From contig PLLM01000094.1 in assembly GCA_003141275.1 (NCBI GenBank), forward strand, positions 758-45,721: DNA of 44,964 nucleotides. The letters run 5' to 3'. The DNA is from Phycisphaerales bacterium. GTDB taxonomy: Bacteria > Planctomycetota > Phycisphaerae > Sedimentisphaerales > Anaerobacaceae. This document shows positions 34,092 through 41,832 of the stretch, piece by piece. The notes beneath the pieces are model-generated. The model searched no databases. It worked only from the letters and a program-made list of their open reading frames with translations, and had not been told where the DNA came from. Positions within the stretch are counted from its first letter, which is position 1. Each line of letters opens with the position of its first letter. The position numbers and the translations under genes are program-made.

Positions 34092-35174
34092 GTGAAAGTA
34101 ATGACAATAATGGGCACGCGACCCGAGATGATTAAAATGTGGTCGGTCCTGAAGAAATTAGATTCCCTTAATTTCGAACATATAATGGTTCATACAAGCC
34201 AGAATCATACAAAAGAGCTAAAGGACTTTTTCTTCAGGGACTTGGAGTTAAGAAGCCCTGACTATGATCTTCAGATTGACACGTTTTCGTATGGTAGAGA
34301 GGTATCTGATGTAATAAGGAAAAGCGATGAACTCTTTGAAAAAGTAAAACCTGACGCGCTGATTGTTTTAGGCGATACATATAGCGGGTTATCTGTGTTG
34401 TCTGCTGCTCATCGGAATATCAAAATATTTCACATGGAAGCCGGACTGAGGGCTTGGGATAAGCGAATGCCTGAACAGACAAATCGCATTTTAATAGATC
34501 ACATTTCTGACATATTGCTTCCTTTTAACCAGTATCATAGAGAAAATTTAATAAGGGAAAATATTCATCCCTCAAAAATTTTTGTTACCGGCAACCCTAC
34601 CTTCGAGGTGATGCGCAATTTCCAGGGGAAAATAAGAAATAGCCGTATATTAGAAACATTAGGGCTTACTCCAAAACAATACATAGCAGTTACAGCTCAC
34701 AGAAAGGAAAACGTTGATGATCCTGCGTCTTTCCAATTAATCCTGGAAGGACTTGGGCTAATATATAACAGGTTTAAAAAGGAAATTATTTACCCTATGC
34801 ATCCGCGGACTAAAAGCAAACTGAAAGATATGATAATTCCAAGGGGTATACGGGTTATTGAGCCATTGGGGTTTTACGATTTTAATTTTCTTAATATGAA
34901 TGCGTTTTGCCTTGTGGCCGATTCAGGAACAACCCCTGAAGAAGGGTTGTTTTATAAAGTTCCGTGTGTGAGCATAAGGCAAAGTACCGAACGCCCCGAG
35001 ACAGTTGAGGCTGGTGCCCACGTTGTGTCAGGAATAAATCCCGAAAATATTGTTGAATCGGTGGAGACAGTTGTAAGTATGAAGTGGGAAGCAAGATATG
35101 ACCTTTGCGAAGATATCAGTCCTTCATCAGTTGTCATCAATGTATTACGAAGCCAGATAACAAACTACTTTTAA
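34092..35174 (+). CDS. UDP-HexNAc 2-epimerase (WecB/FnlC family)
   Basis: A 360-residue GT-B-fold epimerase beginning VKVMTIMGTRPEMIKMWSV, with the family motifs VLGDTYSGLSVLSA, HMEAGLRAWDKRMPEQTNR, VTAHRKENVDDPA and DSGTTPEEGLF. The last, in place of the classical DSGGLQEE, points to the FnlC/WbvD branch acting on UDP-6-deoxy-L-HexNAc rather than UDP-GlcNAc. The start is GTG with GGAGG six bases before it. It inverts C-2 as the last step of UDP-L-FucNAc/QuiNAc formation. A truncated relative lies at 37508. Confidence 0.87.
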   Translation: MKVMTIMGTRPEMIKMWSVLKKLDSLNFEHIMVHTSQNHTKELKDFFFRDLELRSPDYDLQIDTFSYGREVSDVIRKSDELFEKVKPDALIVLGDTYSGLSVLSAAHRNIKIFHMEAGLRAWDKRMPEQTNRILIDHISDILLPFNQYHRENLIRENIHPSKIFVTGNPTFEVMRNFQGKIRNSRILETLGLTPKQYIAVTAHRKENVDDPASFQLILEGLGLIYNRFKKEIIYPMHPRTKSKLKDMIIPRGIRVIEPLGFYDFNFLNMNAFCLVADSGTTPEEGLFYKVPCVSIRQSTERPETVEAGAHVVSGINPENIVESVETVVSMKWEARYDLCEDISPSSVVINVLRSQITNYF

Positions 35175-35175
35175 A

Positions 35176-36366
35176 ATGCGCATATTACTAATTGCTGATT
35201 GTTATCCACCGAGCATCAAATCCGCTGCAAAATTGCTCTATGATATTGCGGTTGAATTTTGTCGACTGGGCCATGAAACCATTGTACTTACCCCTGATGA
35301 CAAACTTGTCTTGGGTTCTGAGGTTGCTTGCGCAGAGGGCATAAAAATTTTACGCATAAGGACTGGCAGGATAACTCAGGTGTCTAAAATAGTTAGGGGA
35401 TTTAATGAGATGCTGCTTTCGTCGATACTGTGGCGGAACGGAAGGAAGTTTTTTCAAAACAATATGTGTGACTTAGTAGTTTGGTATTCTCCCAGCATCT
35501 TTTTTGGTTCATTAGTCAAAAAGCTTAAGAAACTTTTTGGCTGTCCATCTTACCTGATATTGAGAGATATTTTCCCTCAATGGGCTGTTGATACCGGTAT
35601 TTTAAAGAAAGGACTCATATACTGGTTCCTTCGGAAGAAAGAGGTCGAACAATACGAAGCTGCGGATATAATCGGAGTGCAATCACCGGCAAATCTTTGT
35701 TATTTCGTCAAAGACGGTTTAGAAAAGAAATATCGCCTTGAAGTTTTATATAATTGGACAACACTTGATGAAATAAATATCCCTTATAGCAATTACAGAG
35801 AACAGTTTGGATTAAAAGGGAAAGTAGTGTTTTTATACGGTGGAAACATTGGTATTGCTCAAGACATGGATAATATCATTAGACTTGCAGAGAGCTTGCT
35901 GGACGAACCAACGGCTTATTTTTTGCTGGTAGGTGGTGGCAGCGAGGTAGAACGTTTAAGGGAAATAATTAAGAGAAAAAATTTAACAAATATTACTGTT
36001 CATGCGGCGGTAGATACGCAGCGATATCTGGCAATGCTGTCTGAATTTGACGTAGGCCTGATTTCGTTAGATTGCAAATTCAAAACACAAAATTACCCTG
36101 GAAAGATGTTGGGATATATGTATTATTCGATGCCAATCCTTGCCAGTATTAACCCAGGCAATGATTTGAAAGAGACTCTTGAGGAGAAGCTTGCAGGTCT
36201 TGTAAGTATTAATGGAAATGATGCGCAGTTTCGCGATAATGCCCTTCAATTAATCAGAGATAGGAATCTAAGGCATCAGTTAGGATTAAATGCTCGTTCG
36301 CTGTTAGAAAGTACTTTTTCCGTTTCTCGAGCTGCAAAGCAGATTTTGGGTCATTTTGAGAAATGA
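35176..36366 (+). CDS. GT4 glycosyltransferase, WbuB-like
   Basis: A 396-residue GT-B enzyme. The opening ILLIADCYPPSIKSAAKLLY is the Y-P-P acceptor loop of this class. LILRDIFPQWAVDTGILKKG matches the highly conserved R-D-(L/I)-x-P-x-x-x-x-x-x-G segment of WbuB-type L-FucNAc transferases. The C-terminal half has VFLYGGNIGIAQDMDNII and a shallow E-x7-E region. It starts two bases after the epimerase stop and precedes the dehydratase, so it probably adds the L-sugar made by these neighbours. Confidence 0.84.
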   Translation: MRILLIADCYPPSIKSAAKLLYDIAVEFCRLGHETIVLTPDDKLVLGSEVACAEGIKILRIRTGRITQVSKIVRGFNEMLLSSILWRNGRKFFQNNMCDLVVWYSPSIFFGSLVKKLKKLFGCPSYLILRDIFPQWAVDTGILKKGLIYWFLRKKEVEQYEAADIIGVQSPANLCYFVKDGLEKKYRLEVLYNWTTLDEINIPYSNYREQFGLKGKVVFLYGGNIGIAQDMDNIIRLAESLLDEPTAYFLLVGGGSEVERLREIIKRKNLTNITVHAAVDTQRYLAMLSEFDVGLISLDCKFKTQNYPGKMLGYMYYSMPILASINPGNDLKETLEEKLAGLVSINGNDAQFRDNALQLIRDRNLRHQLGLNARSLLESTFSVSRAAKQILGHFEK

Positions 36367-36417
36367 TGAATAATTACCTTAGAGTAATTGGTAAATAAAA
36401 TTAACAGGGAGATCATG

Positions 36418-37485
36418 ATGATTTTTAACGGAAAAACAATTTTAGTGATTGGCGGTACCGGGTCTTTAGGCAAGGTTTTTGTCAAGCGGGTATTAAGCGG
36501 AGAATTAGGGACTCCGAAGAAAATCATAGTTATGTCCCGCGATGAAGCAAAACAGCATCAGATGCGGATGTCTTATCTGCACAAATTGGTCGCCACCGAA
36601 GAAGTTATTTACAATAATTTTAAGAATGCTCTGGAGTTTCGTATTGGAGATGTGCGAAATTACGCAGATGTTTGTTCTGCCGTGAAAAACGCAGACATTG
36701 TTGTTAATGCGGCGGCATTAAAGCAGGTTCCAACCTGTGAATACTTCCCCACGCAGGCAGTCTTGACCAATTGTTTAGGCGCTTCCAATATAGTACGTGC
36801 CCTCGAAGAAAATAGCTACCCTGTCAATACGGTTATTAGTGTTAGCACCGATAAGGCATGTAAACCCGTAAATGTGATGGGAATGACTAAGGCTATTCAG
36901 GAGAGGATTATTATCGCGGCCAATATCCTAAATCCGGAAACTCGCTTTATTTGTGTGCGCTACGGTAATGTTTTAGCTTCGCGTGGTTCAGTTGTTCCGC
37001 TTTTTCATGAACAAATTAAGAATGGCGGGCCGGTAACGGTTACGGTGCCTGAGATGACGCGGTTTTTGTTAAGTCTAAATCAGGCTGTTGATACGCTTTT
37101 TGCAGCGTTGCGTTCGGCAAAACGTGGCGAAACCTATGTTCCAATTGCCTCTTCTGCGACAGTGCTTAATATTGCCAAGGCGCTTATTGGTAAAAGAAAA
37201 ATAGATATCAAGATTACCGGGATACGCCCGGCTGAAAAATTGCATGAGATACTGGTTTCAGAAGAGGAGGTGACGCGTTGCGTAAGAAGGGGGGACTATT
37301 ATGCTATTTTGCCGATGTTGCCGGAATTGCGCAATCTGAACCAAAATGAACCTGCCGCTCTGAAAAAAGAGTTTGGTTCGGAGGATACTGCACTTGATCT
37401 TGCCGGAACCGTGACGTTATTAAAAAAGCACGAAATAATGATTGGTGATATTGACCTGTCGCAAGGTGAGGAATTGCTCAGGTAA
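36418..37485 (+). CDS. UDP-HexNAc 4,6-dehydratase (5-epimerising), FnlA/CapE-like
   Basis: A 355-residue extended SDR: nucleotide loop ILVIGGTGSLGKVFVKRVLS, KQVPTCEYFPTQAVLTNCLG, the catalytic segment VSTDKACKPVNVMGMTKAIQ (D-K-x7-M as in the FlaA1/CapE class, with Met replacing Tyr) and ICVRYGNVLASRGSVVPLFH. It acts on UDP-GlcNAc in the cytosol to make a 4-keto-6-deoxy sugar; the short soluble form fits the L-series enzymes FnlA/CapE/WbvB. The start at 36418 has AGGGAG six bases upstream; upstream TTG/ATG codons are less well placed. It is the last intact gene of the L-HexNAc module. Confidence 0.87.
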   Translation: MIFNGKTILVIGGTGSLGKVFVKRVLSGELGTPKKIIVMSRDEAKQHQMRMSYLHKLVATEEVIYNNFKNALEFRIGDVRNYADVCSAVKNADIVVNAAALKQVPTCEYFPTQAVLTNCLGASNIVRALEENSYPVNTVISVSTDKACKPVNVMGMTKAIQERIIIAANILNPETRFICVRYGNVLASRGSVVPLFHEQIKNGGPVTVTVPEMTRFLLSLNQAVDTLFAALRSAKRGETYVPIASSATVLNIAKALIGKRKIDIKITGIRPAEKLHEILVSEEEVTRCVRRGDYYAILPMLPELRNLNQNEPAALKKEFGSEDTALDLAGTVTLLKKHEIMIGDIDLSQGEELLR

Positions 37486-37507
37486 CTTCTTTTTTAAGAA
37501 CAGAACT

Positions 37508-37579
37508 ATGAAAATTGTGACAATAGTCGGAACTCGGCCGGCAATTACCAAACTCAGCAATCCTATATTGCAGGCGTAA
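37508..37579 (+). pseudogene. Remnant of a second UDP-HexNAc 2-epimerase
   Basis: The 23-codon frame MKIVTIVGTRPAITKLSNPI followed by LQA and a stop has the exact N-terminal epimerase motif K-I-V-T-I-V-G-T-R-P and then decays. It lies 22 bp after the dehydratase gene, where a 2-epimerase gene is usual in fnl-type operons. No full-length frame follows. A possible trace of the C-terminus (YYAGNTASK) is read near 37600 in another frame, implying a large internal deletion, but that match is weak. Confidence 0.65.
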
Positions 37580-38235
37580 TGACCTGAAGATCGAATATTA
37601 TGCAGGTAATACGGCTTCCAAAATATACGCGGGAAATTCAAATTGGAACAACTCTGTTCCGGATCGATACTATTTACGGAAAAATCCAAAGAGCGTATTA
37701 TATTTATGGTCAGGGCAATATCATTCAGCGTGTGAAAAACGATTGAGGCCTTGTCGTAATTATGGTAGTATAAATCATATTATTTATCGCAAATGCCGTT
37801 CTTATTAATTTTGGTTTCCTTGTTTCTTTTTTAATCAGATATAGTGTGTCAACCTCTGAGAGCACGTGCCTGCCATATAAAACAGCTTTATATTTCTGAC
37901 ATTGATACACCTATCGGCGTTAGTTATTTTTGGAGTATATAAGAGCAGATTCAGGTCGTCGTGGGAATGTCCGTAAAAACAGAGATTTGGCGGATGGAAT
38001 ATGAAACGTAACAAAGTATATATGGAATGAAGTGCAACAAATACAAAACACAGCATTTTCAGCTTGATATGTTCCGCCGTGAGTTTTATACTTAACGCCG
38101 TAGTAAGCCGGCTATGAGATGTGCCTGCGTCTCATTCCGGAAGAAATAATGTGTTTCCGGAGCGTCTCCGGTCGATATACAAAATAGATATGCAGTTGAC
38201 ATAGCTTTTTTCATGAATGAATTTAAGGGCGGGCT
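37580..38235 (+). other. Decayed intergenic region before the phosphoglycosyl transferase gene
   Basis: About 650 bp with no supported intact gene. The left part is probably epimerase debris. An inverted repeat (TCCGGAA at 38136-38142 with TTCCGGA at 38155-38161) and a short palindrome AGCCGGCT near 38107 are present. A TTGACA at 38196-38201 lies too near the next start to be a convincing promoter. Confidence 0.5.
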
Positions 38236-38964
38236 ATGGGGCAGGAAACCTACACCCAGCAGCATAGCAAAAAAACAGGGGTAAAGGCAGTATCCTTCGA
38301 CGACAGCTTAGCTATTTCCGAACCTTCTCTTGATTTTCTTCTTGAGCAGCAGCAAGCTATTGTTACCTCTGTCGTCGAAACGTGCAAAACTTCGGCAATT
38401 AGTGATGTTTGCATCCGGGGGTTAGATATTGCCGGCTCTGTCATTATGCTCGTGCTTGCGGCGCCGATAATGGTCGTTGCCTCTGTCATCATAAAGGTTT
38501 CTTCTGCTGGGCCTGTTCTGTACAAACAACACAGGGTTGGAAAACACAGCAGAATTTTCACGCTCTACAAATTCAGGACTATGGTGAATGACGCTGAGAA
38601 AATATGGGGGTTCACGCCGGCAACTCAGGACGATGAGCGAGTAACGCCCATAGGAAGATTTCTCAGGCGGACCCGAATGGATGAGATGCCCCAGTTGGTC
38701 AATGTCCTCAAGGGAGAAATGAGTCTTGTCGGGCCTCGGCCGGAGAATTTATACAGGGTTAATATGCATGCTTCTCTTGGGGGGCCAAGATTGCTCGTAA
38801 AGCCAGGCCTCACGGGGCTTGCGCAAATTCGTGCTTTTTATGACCTCAAGCCCGAACACAAGATCAAATACGATTACCTCTACATCCAGAAAAGGTCCTT
38901 CTTCCTCAACGTCTATATCCTCCTCAAGACAATTCCCGTCGTCCTGCTGAAAAAGGGCTGGTAA
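38236..38964 (+). CDS. Undecaprenyl-phosphate sugar phosphotransferase (initiating transferase)
   Basis: A 242-residue monotopic phosphoglycosyl transferase. After a hydrophilic N-terminal tail comes one membrane helix (LDIAGSVIMLVLAAPIMVVASV, about 65-86, re-entrant in this family). The catalytic part has VLYKQHRVGKHSRIFTLYKF-RTM, TPIGRFLRRTRMDEMPQLVN with the catalytic D-E pair, GEMSLVGPRPE and KPGLTGLAQI. It lacks the four-helix N-terminal domain of WcaJ/WbaP, so it is the short PglC-like form. It loads the first sugar-1-phosphate on undecaprenyl phosphate and so starts the repeat unit. An AAGGG ribosome site lies about six bases before the ATG. Confidence 0.92.
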   Translation: MGQETYTQQHSKKTGVKAVSFDDSLAISEPSLDFLLEQQQAIVTSVVETCKTSAISDVCIRGLDIAGSVIMLVLAAPIMVVASVIIKVSSAGPVLYKQHRVGKHSRIFTLYKFRTMVNDAEKIWGFTPATQDDERVTPIGRFLRRTRMDEMPQLVNVLKGEMSLVGPRPENLYRVNMHASLGGPRLLVKPGLTGLAQIRAFYDLKPEHKIKYDYLYIQKRSFFLNVYILLKTIPVVLLKKGW

Positions 38965-38975
38965 CGCCCAATCCT

Positions 38976-38993
38976 GTGGTTGACATAAACCAC
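38976..38993 (+). terminator. Short hairpin after the phosphoglycosyl transferase gene
   Basis: GTGGTT (38976-38981) pairs perfectly with AACCAC (38988-38993) just past the stop codon at 38964. There is no U-run, so it may be a weak terminator or an mRNA 3'-end structure at the right border of the polysaccharide locus. Confidence 0.35.
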
Positions 38994-39112
38994 TGCCTTC
39001 CACGTCCTGTCTCGTGTACCCGAAGGGGGGCAGTCCTTTTATCACGCGATTTTCCACTTGACGCTCCCATCCCAACCCGGTAGCGTATATCCCTCGGTTT
39101 GAAGGATTCTTT

Positions 39113-39952
39113 ATGGTAGTTGATTGCCATACGCATATTCGAAGCGCCACCATACAAAATCTTGACGCTTCAGAGCATCTCGCCGCTGCCGATGTGGTTG
39201 ATAAATGCATTGTGCTGGCTTCAAGTAGTGAGCAGTCCCGTCAGGGACACCTCCCGTATAGGGATGGCCAAGCCATTACGGTGGACGGGCCCGCCGACCA
39301 GGTCAACAAAGATTTGAGCCAGTACGTCGCTCGGTACGAAAACAAAATGGTCGGCTTCGCCTTTATCAATCCCCTTACTGAAGGCTTCAGCGTCAGCAAT
39401 CTTAAATCCTCCACCGAAAAACTCGGCCTCAAAGGCATAGTCCTTTATTGTTCCCAGTCCGCGTTTCATCCCGCCCAGACAAAAGCGATGCAGCTTTACG
39501 AATCCGCTCAGGAGCTGCACCTGCCTGTCTTTTTCCACAATACCCCCGTCGCTCCGGGAGGTTTTCTCGAATACGCCCGCCCCTTCCTCCTCGACGAGGT
39601 CGCCAGGGCCTTCCCTGACCTGAAAATAATCGTCGGCGGTATGGGTTTCCCCTTCTACGAGCAGACCGTCTGCCTCCTCGCCAAACACCAAAACGTTTAC
39701 GCGGACCTCTCTGTCAGGCCCGGTAACGCCTGGCAGGTTTACAATATCGTCATCTCGGCTTATGAGCAGGGCGTGATGGATAAGCTCCTCTTCGGCAGCG
39801 CCTTCCCCGCCGCAAAGGCAGAGGATTGTATGGAATCGCTTCTTGGCTTCAATAAGCTCTTCGCTGGTGCAAACCTCCCGACCGTCCCTCGCTCAATTAT
39901 CCAAAGCGTCATCGAACGAGATACGCTCAAACTCCTCGGTATCGAAAAATAA
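39113..39952 (+). CDS. Amidohydrolase-fold (TIM-barrel) protein with altered metal ligands
   Basis: A 279-residue protein of the amidohydrolase-2/TatD-like family. It keeps the first ligand pair VDCHTHIRS and a strand-5-like PVFFHNTPVAPGG. The usual later histidine appears as glycine (IIVGGMGFPFYEQ instead of H-M-G), and the catalytic aspartate of F-G-S-D-x-P is alanine (LLFGSAFPA). Activity on a standard amidohydrolase substrate is therefore doubtful. Residues about 44-58 come from the in-frame 28-bp repeat at 39251-39278, and the loop looks inserted. AAGGA lies six bases before the ATG. The substrate is unknown; 11 bp separate it from the permease gene. Confidence 0.78.
   Translation: MVVDCHTHIRSATIQNLDASEHLAAADVVDKCIVLASSSEQSRQGHLPYRDGQAITVDGPADQVNKDLSQYVARYENKMVGFAFINPLTEGFSVSNLKSSTEKLGLKGIVLYCSQSAFHPAQTKAMQLYESAQELHLPVFFHNTPVAPGGFLEYARPFLLDEVARAFPDLKIIVGGMGFPFYEQTVCLLAKHQNVYADLSVRPGNAWQVYNIVISAYEQGVMDKLLFGSAFPAAKAEDCMESLLGFNKLFAGANLPTVPRSIIQSVIERDTLKLLGIEK
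39251..39278. repeat. 28-bp repeat, copy B, inside the amidohydrolase gene
   Basis: Identical to 454-481. Here it is read in frame as HLPYRDGQAIT, with matching flank GTCAGGGACAC on the left. It adds a loop to the protein without breaking the frame. Confidence 0.75.
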
Positions 39953-39963
39953 TTCTTGGAACT

Positions 39964-41472
39964 ATGGCTCACCATTTGTTCAAAAGAAAGTCGCTGGGGT
40001 TGCTGCATGAGGAAATGAAGGGCGACAATCGCCTCAGGCGGGTTCTCGGCCCGTGGTCGCTTACAAGTTTGGGAATCGGCTGCATCATAGGCGCAGGCAT
40101 ATTCGTTATCACCGGCTACGCCGCTCATTTCAAAGCAGGCCCCGCTCTGTTGCTCTCATTCGTCGTGGCGGGAATGGCCTGTATTTTTTCCGCGCTGTGT
40201 TACGCCGAATTCGCCTCGATGGCGCCGGTGGCTGGTTCTGCTTATACCTATGCCTATGCCACCCTTGGCGAATTACTCGCCTGGATAATCGGATGGGACC
40301 TTATTCTCGAATATACCGTGGCTTCCGCCTCCGTAGCCCACGGCTGGTCGAAATACTTCCAGAATTTTATCGGAATGTTTCATATCAAAGTTCCGCATCT
40401 TTTTTCCGGTGCCCCCTTTGACTACAATCCCTCCAGCGGAATCTTTATGTACACGGGAAGCTGGTTCGACCTGCCGGCCCTCGTTATCGTCGCCATCATC
40501 ACTGTCGTCCTGGTGATTGGCATCCACGAAAGCTCTCGGTTTAATAACGTGATGGTGGCAATCAAGGTCTCCGTGGTGGTTCTTGTCATTGTTGTCGGGG
40601 CGTTTTATATCAAGGCCGCCAACTGGCATCCTTTCGCTCCGTTTGGCTGGGCCGGGCTTAGCATTTTCGGGCATACCGTCTGGGGACAAACCGGGGCCGA
40701 CGGCGCACCCGTTGGAATGCTCGCCGGTGCCGCGATGATATTCTTTGCCTATATCGGGTTTGATTCGGTTTCGACCCACGCCGAAGAGGCGCGCAATCCT
40801 CAGCGCGATGTCCCCATCGGTATCATTGTCTCTCTTATTATTTGCACCGTCTTGTATATTGCCGTCACAATCGTCCTTACGGGTATGGTCCCCTGCGATC
40901 AGATTGATACCGATGCTCCTATCGCTGCGGCGTTCCAGCGCGTCGGGCTGCAATGGGGTCAGTTCATCGTCTCGCTTGGTGCCGTGGCCGGCATCACTTC
41001 CGTTATGCTCGTCCTGATGCTCAGCCAGCCTCGTGTGCTTCTCGCTATGGCCAGAGACGGCTTATTGCCCCCGTCATTTTTCGCCGCTGTACATCCTCGC
41101 TTCCGCACGCCCTGGAAATCAACCATTCTTACAGGCATCGCGGTCGGCTCATTGGCCTCGCTTATCCCCCTCGGTATTCTCGCCGAGCTGGTCAATATCG
41201 GCACCCTTTTTGCCTTTGTCATCGTCTGCACTTCTGTCCTCGTAATGCGATATATAAATCCGCAGGCCCATCGCCCGTTCCGTTGTCCATTCGTACCGGT
41301 AATTCCGTTGTTGGGCGTATTGCTTTGCCTTGTTTTGATGTTCTCTCTTCCCTCTGCCAACTGGCTGCGATTATTCATCTGGATGGCGATAGGCGTTATT
41401 ATTTACTTCTTGTATGGCCGACATCGTAGCGTTTTGGCCCGCCACAGGGCCGCTGGCAAAGTTCATCAATGA
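39964..41472 (+). CDS. APC-superfamily amino-acid permease (CAT-type)
   Basis: A 502-residue transporter with about twelve to fourteen membrane helices. The first helix has LTSLGIGCIIGAGIFVITGY, the substrate-binding unwound G-x-G motif of APC permeases. FFAYIGFDSVSTHAEEARNP is the conserved TM6 loop and QPRVLLAMARDGLLPPSFF the TM8-9 loop. The layout resembles YfnA/CAT cationic amino-acid carriers. No PII domain is attached, in contrast to the permease at 4576. It lies 11 bp after the amidohydrolase-like gene, so the pair may be one operon. The ribosome site is weak (TTGGAAC). Confidence 0.88.
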   Translation: MAHHLFKRKSLGLLHEEMKGDNRLRRVLGPWSLTSLGIGCIIGAGIFVITGYAAHFKAGPALLLSFVVAGMACIFSALCYAEFASMAPVAGSAYTYAYATLGELLAWIIGWDLILEYTVASASVAHGWSKYFQNFIGMFHIKVPHLFSGAPFDYNPSSGIFMYTGSWFDLPALVIVAIITVVLVIGIHESSRFNNVMVAIKVSVVVLVIVVGAFYIKAANWHPFAPFGWAGLSIFGHTVWGQTGADGAPVGMLAGAAMIFFAYIGFDSVSTHAEEARNPQRDVPIGIIVSLIICTVLYIAVTIVLTGMVPCDQIDTDAPIAAAFQRVGLQWGQFIVSLGAVAGITSVMLVLMLSQPRVLLAMARDGLLPPSFFAAVHPRFRTPWKSTILTGIAVGSLASLIPLGILAELVNIGTLFAFVIVCTSVLVMRYINPQAHRPFRCPFVPVIPLLGVLLCLVLMFSLPSANWLRLFIWMAIGVIIYFLYGRHRSVLARHRAAGKVHQ

Positions 41473-41820
41473 CAATTGCCGGGTATTGTCCTCTGTCTTC
41501 AGTCCTCTGTGCCCTCTGTGGCTAATAAAAAAACAGCGTAATCAGCGCAATCCGCGTCTAAAATAAATCAGTGCAATCTGCGGAATCTGTGGCTAAACAA
41601 TAAAACAGCCGACATTCAAGGAACGCCGGCTGTTCATCCTAGTGAAAAACAGTTTTTTCAACTGATGAGATAAATATACACCGCGCGATACGGAACATCT
41701 ATTGGCAAATTGCTTAATGCCAATCAGGCGATTGCTTAGGAGGCAATCGCGAAAAATTTCCTTTATTATTTATTGAAATCACAAGGCGGATATGGATAGA
41801 ATTAGAGAAATAATTGTAGA
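41473..41820. repeat. Intergenic repeats downstream of the permease gene
   Basis: About 350 bp without a gene. Imperfect direct repeats AATCAGCGCAATCCGCG (41540-41556) and AATCAGTGCAATCTGCG (41566-41582) lie 26 bp apart, with several CTCTGTG(G)CTAA-type units around 41500-41530 and 41585-41597. A second small hairpin, CAGTT-ttttc-AACTG, is at 41650-41664. They look like interspersed extragenic repeats. Confidence 0.55.
41605..41633 (+). terminator. Perfect hairpin after the permease gene
   Basis: ACAGCCG (41605-41611) pairs with CGGCTGT (41627-41633) over a 15-base loop. It has no U-run and is probably a terminator-like or repeat-associated structure. Confidence 0.4.
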
Positions 41821-41832
41821 TTGGAGGCAAAT

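Noticed and set aside
38196-38224. TTGACA with possible -10 before the phosphoglycosyl transferase gene
   Set aside because: The -10 position is poor and would place the transcript start only a few bases before the ATG, leaving no room for the ribosome site.
39058-39086. TTGACG-17-TAGCGT promoter-like sequence before the amidohydrolase gene
   Set aside because: The -10 matches only half of the consensus; too weak to list.
40273-40953. 226-codon open frame on the minus strand
   Set aside because: Antisense to the APC permease; very Asp/Asn/Gly-rich composition typical of the reverse reading of hydrophobic codons.
41473-41664. Possible CRISPR array
   Set aside because: Only two imperfect repeats with a 9-bp gap and no cas genes; not a CRISPR structure.
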